DNA from: Pseudomonadota bacterium
Lineage (GTDB): Bacteria > Pseudomonadota > Gammaproteobacteria > Acidiferrobacterales > UBA6901
Assembly (NCBI GenBank): GCA_021785795.1
Contig: JAJYEK010000030.1
Location: forward strand, 1-34,127
Direction of reading: 5' to 3'
Length of the DNA stretch: 34,127 nucleotides
Shown: piece after piece, positions 33,256-34,127 of the stretch
How positions within the stretch are numbered: position 1 is the stretch's first letter
How the letters are laid out: each line of letters begins with the position of its first letter
The notes under the pieces: model-generated
Seen by the model: the letters and a program-made list of their open reading frames with translations, nothing else
Told to the model about the DNA's origin: nothing
Database searches by the model: none
Program-made: the position numbers and the translations under genes

Positions 33256-34127
33256 GCTTGACGACCTGCGCGGACCGCTGCGGCAGCCCGAAACCAGCCG
33301 TCACGGGCAATCGTTTACGTGGCTGATCCGCGCCGATTTTCCGAGGCCGGACACAATGATGGCTGCGAGTGGACAAGATCGGATGCGGCATATTGCCCGG
33401 CTGCGCGACGTGCCTGAATTCTCTTCTTATCAAGCATGCCCTCGTCGGCAGCGCCGACTTGAGGCGCCTGGGCGGAATACCGGGCATGGCGCCCACTCAT
33501 CGCTCGCGGACACGGAGGTGCGCGAGGATACGCTCCGCCCGCCCGCGTGGCAGAATGACGGCCGAGAGCAGTGTTTTCCCATCGAAGACTACCCGCACCG
33601 ACCGAGGTAACGCTCCAGATCCTTCCCGGTCAGAATCCCCCCATTGTTCTTGCGCCGCAGAACCGGGTACGTCGCCGCGCGCTCCGGTGCGGCTCGCTAA
33701 GCAGCAGTCACCTGAAATTTTCATGCGGCCTCGCGTAGGGGATCTTTATTCTGCAGGCGGTCGGTTCACTCTGGCTGCTAACGGCAGCAATCGGTCGCCC
33801 TAGGGATTGCTGCCGGCTTCCGCAAGCTAAGCAGGTCAAGGCCTGCTCGCGCTTCTCACCGTTCCCAGCGCGGCTCAAACATTCAGCGAGCCTCCAGATG
33901 TTCCGGAAATCTCCAAACCTGCCTGCGCGGGCGAATAGCTCCGGATCGGCGGTCGGCAGTCTCGGAGGCTGGCTCAAATCACATGCCGCCTTGGTATCAA
34001 CCGGATCCGCCCGAATTCCGATGGGACGTTACCGAGGGATTGTAAGAAAGCGTTCGCCGTCACGACTAAACAACAGGCGACACAAGCAGTCGCCAGGACG
34101 TCTCAAAGTCCACAACCAATTTAAGGA
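33256..34127. other. Terminal stretch without a supported gene
   Basis: Reading frames on both strands are short or lack recognisable protein character. One minus-strand piece (~33715-33606) reads like a protein C-terminus (KNNGGILTGKDLERYLGRCG) but is closed by a stop upstream and has no start, so it may be a remnant. The last ~130 bases are visibly less GC-rich than the rest of the window, and several hairpins occur, including GGCGAC/GTCGCC at 34076-34094. Confidence 0.4.
33782..33815. repeat. 11-bp perfect inverted repeat in gene-free region
   Basis: CGGCAGCAATC (33782-33792) pairs perfectly with GATTGCTGCCG (33805-33815) across a 12-nt spacer. Directly upstream GCTGC could pair with the GCAGC inside the left arm, giving an alternative fold. 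An AGCAGG/CCTGCT stem follows downstream (~33829-33846). Confidence 0.5.

Noticed and set aside
32573..33610. Overlapping long frames on both strands around the sigma-54-linked gene
   Set aside because: They are low-complexity and without motifs. Only the frame starting at 32928 has a promoter, a Shine-Dalgarno and a hairpin at its end.
33988..34050. Possible 20-residue peptide beginning MPPWYQPDPPEF
   Set aside because: Its ribosome-binding site is too far away (~14 nt) and it resembles no known short peptide such as PqqA.
1..34127. tRNA, rRNA, CRISPR arrays or insertion sequences
   Set aside because: No T-loop or cloverleaf pattern, no regularly spaced repeats, and no transposase-like frame with flanking inverted repeats was seen.

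Overview
The window is high-GC DNA from a gammaproteobacterium. The chromosomal core shows the neighbourhood known from E. coli and relatives around fatty-acid synthesis: rne, rluC, yceF, yceD, rpmF, plsX, fabH, fabD, fabG, acpP, fabF, pabC, mltG and tmk, all recognisable from protein motifs. A TsdA-like c-type cytochrome fragment, a two-gene pyruvate carboxylase and a NitT/TauT-type ABC transporter would suit an autotrophic or sulfur-oxidising member of the class. That lifestyle is inferred, not shown.

Layout. (1) 1-5720: on the minus strand the 5' part of tmk, mltG, pabC and pabB. Two plus-strand genes, a secreted mono-heme cytochrome c and a DUF2459-like protein, sit between mltG and pabC and break the usual pabC-mltG order. 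(2) 5717-11957: the minus-strand operon yceD-rpmF-plsX-fabH-fabD-fabG-acpP-fabF, which makes acyl chains from acetyl- and malonyl-ACP. A good rho-independent terminator lies between acpP and fabF, so acpP can be expressed above the folate genes (pabB, pabC) downstream. (3) 11967-16512: a divergent promoter region, then pycA-pycB (two-subunit pyruvate carboxylase), yceF and a small pentapeptide-repeat protein on the plus strand. (4) 16524-19723: the minus-strand run rluC, HAD phosphatase, Rieske protein, sppA. (5) 19724-22466: a divergent promoter, a roughly 370-nt structured leader, and rne.

(6) 22485 to the end is accessory. It holds an unusual single polypeptide joining a CtpE-like P-type ATPase to a PAP2 lipid phosphatase; a NarK-like MFS transporter whose last helix is out of frame after a T6 run that matches a -1 slippery heptamer; a SAM methyltransferase; a NitT/TauT-type ABC transporter with a fused double permease and no adjacent binding protein; and a low-molecular-weight tyrosine phosphatase. 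Last comes a small Cys-cluster protein preceded by an exact sigma-54 -24/-12 promoter and an upstream inverted repeat. The final ~870 bases hold no gene I can support, and the extreme end is less GC-rich.

Most notable: the ATPase-PAP2 fusion; the sigma-54 promoter driving an orphan small gene; two genes (yceD, rluC) whose -10 elements abut the start codon and which lack a Shine-Dalgarno, so probably leaderless; the MFS frameshift; and two mutually exclusive 10-bp hairpins after the cytochrome gene. All coordinates, starts and motif calls come from reading the sequence by eye; no database search was possible.
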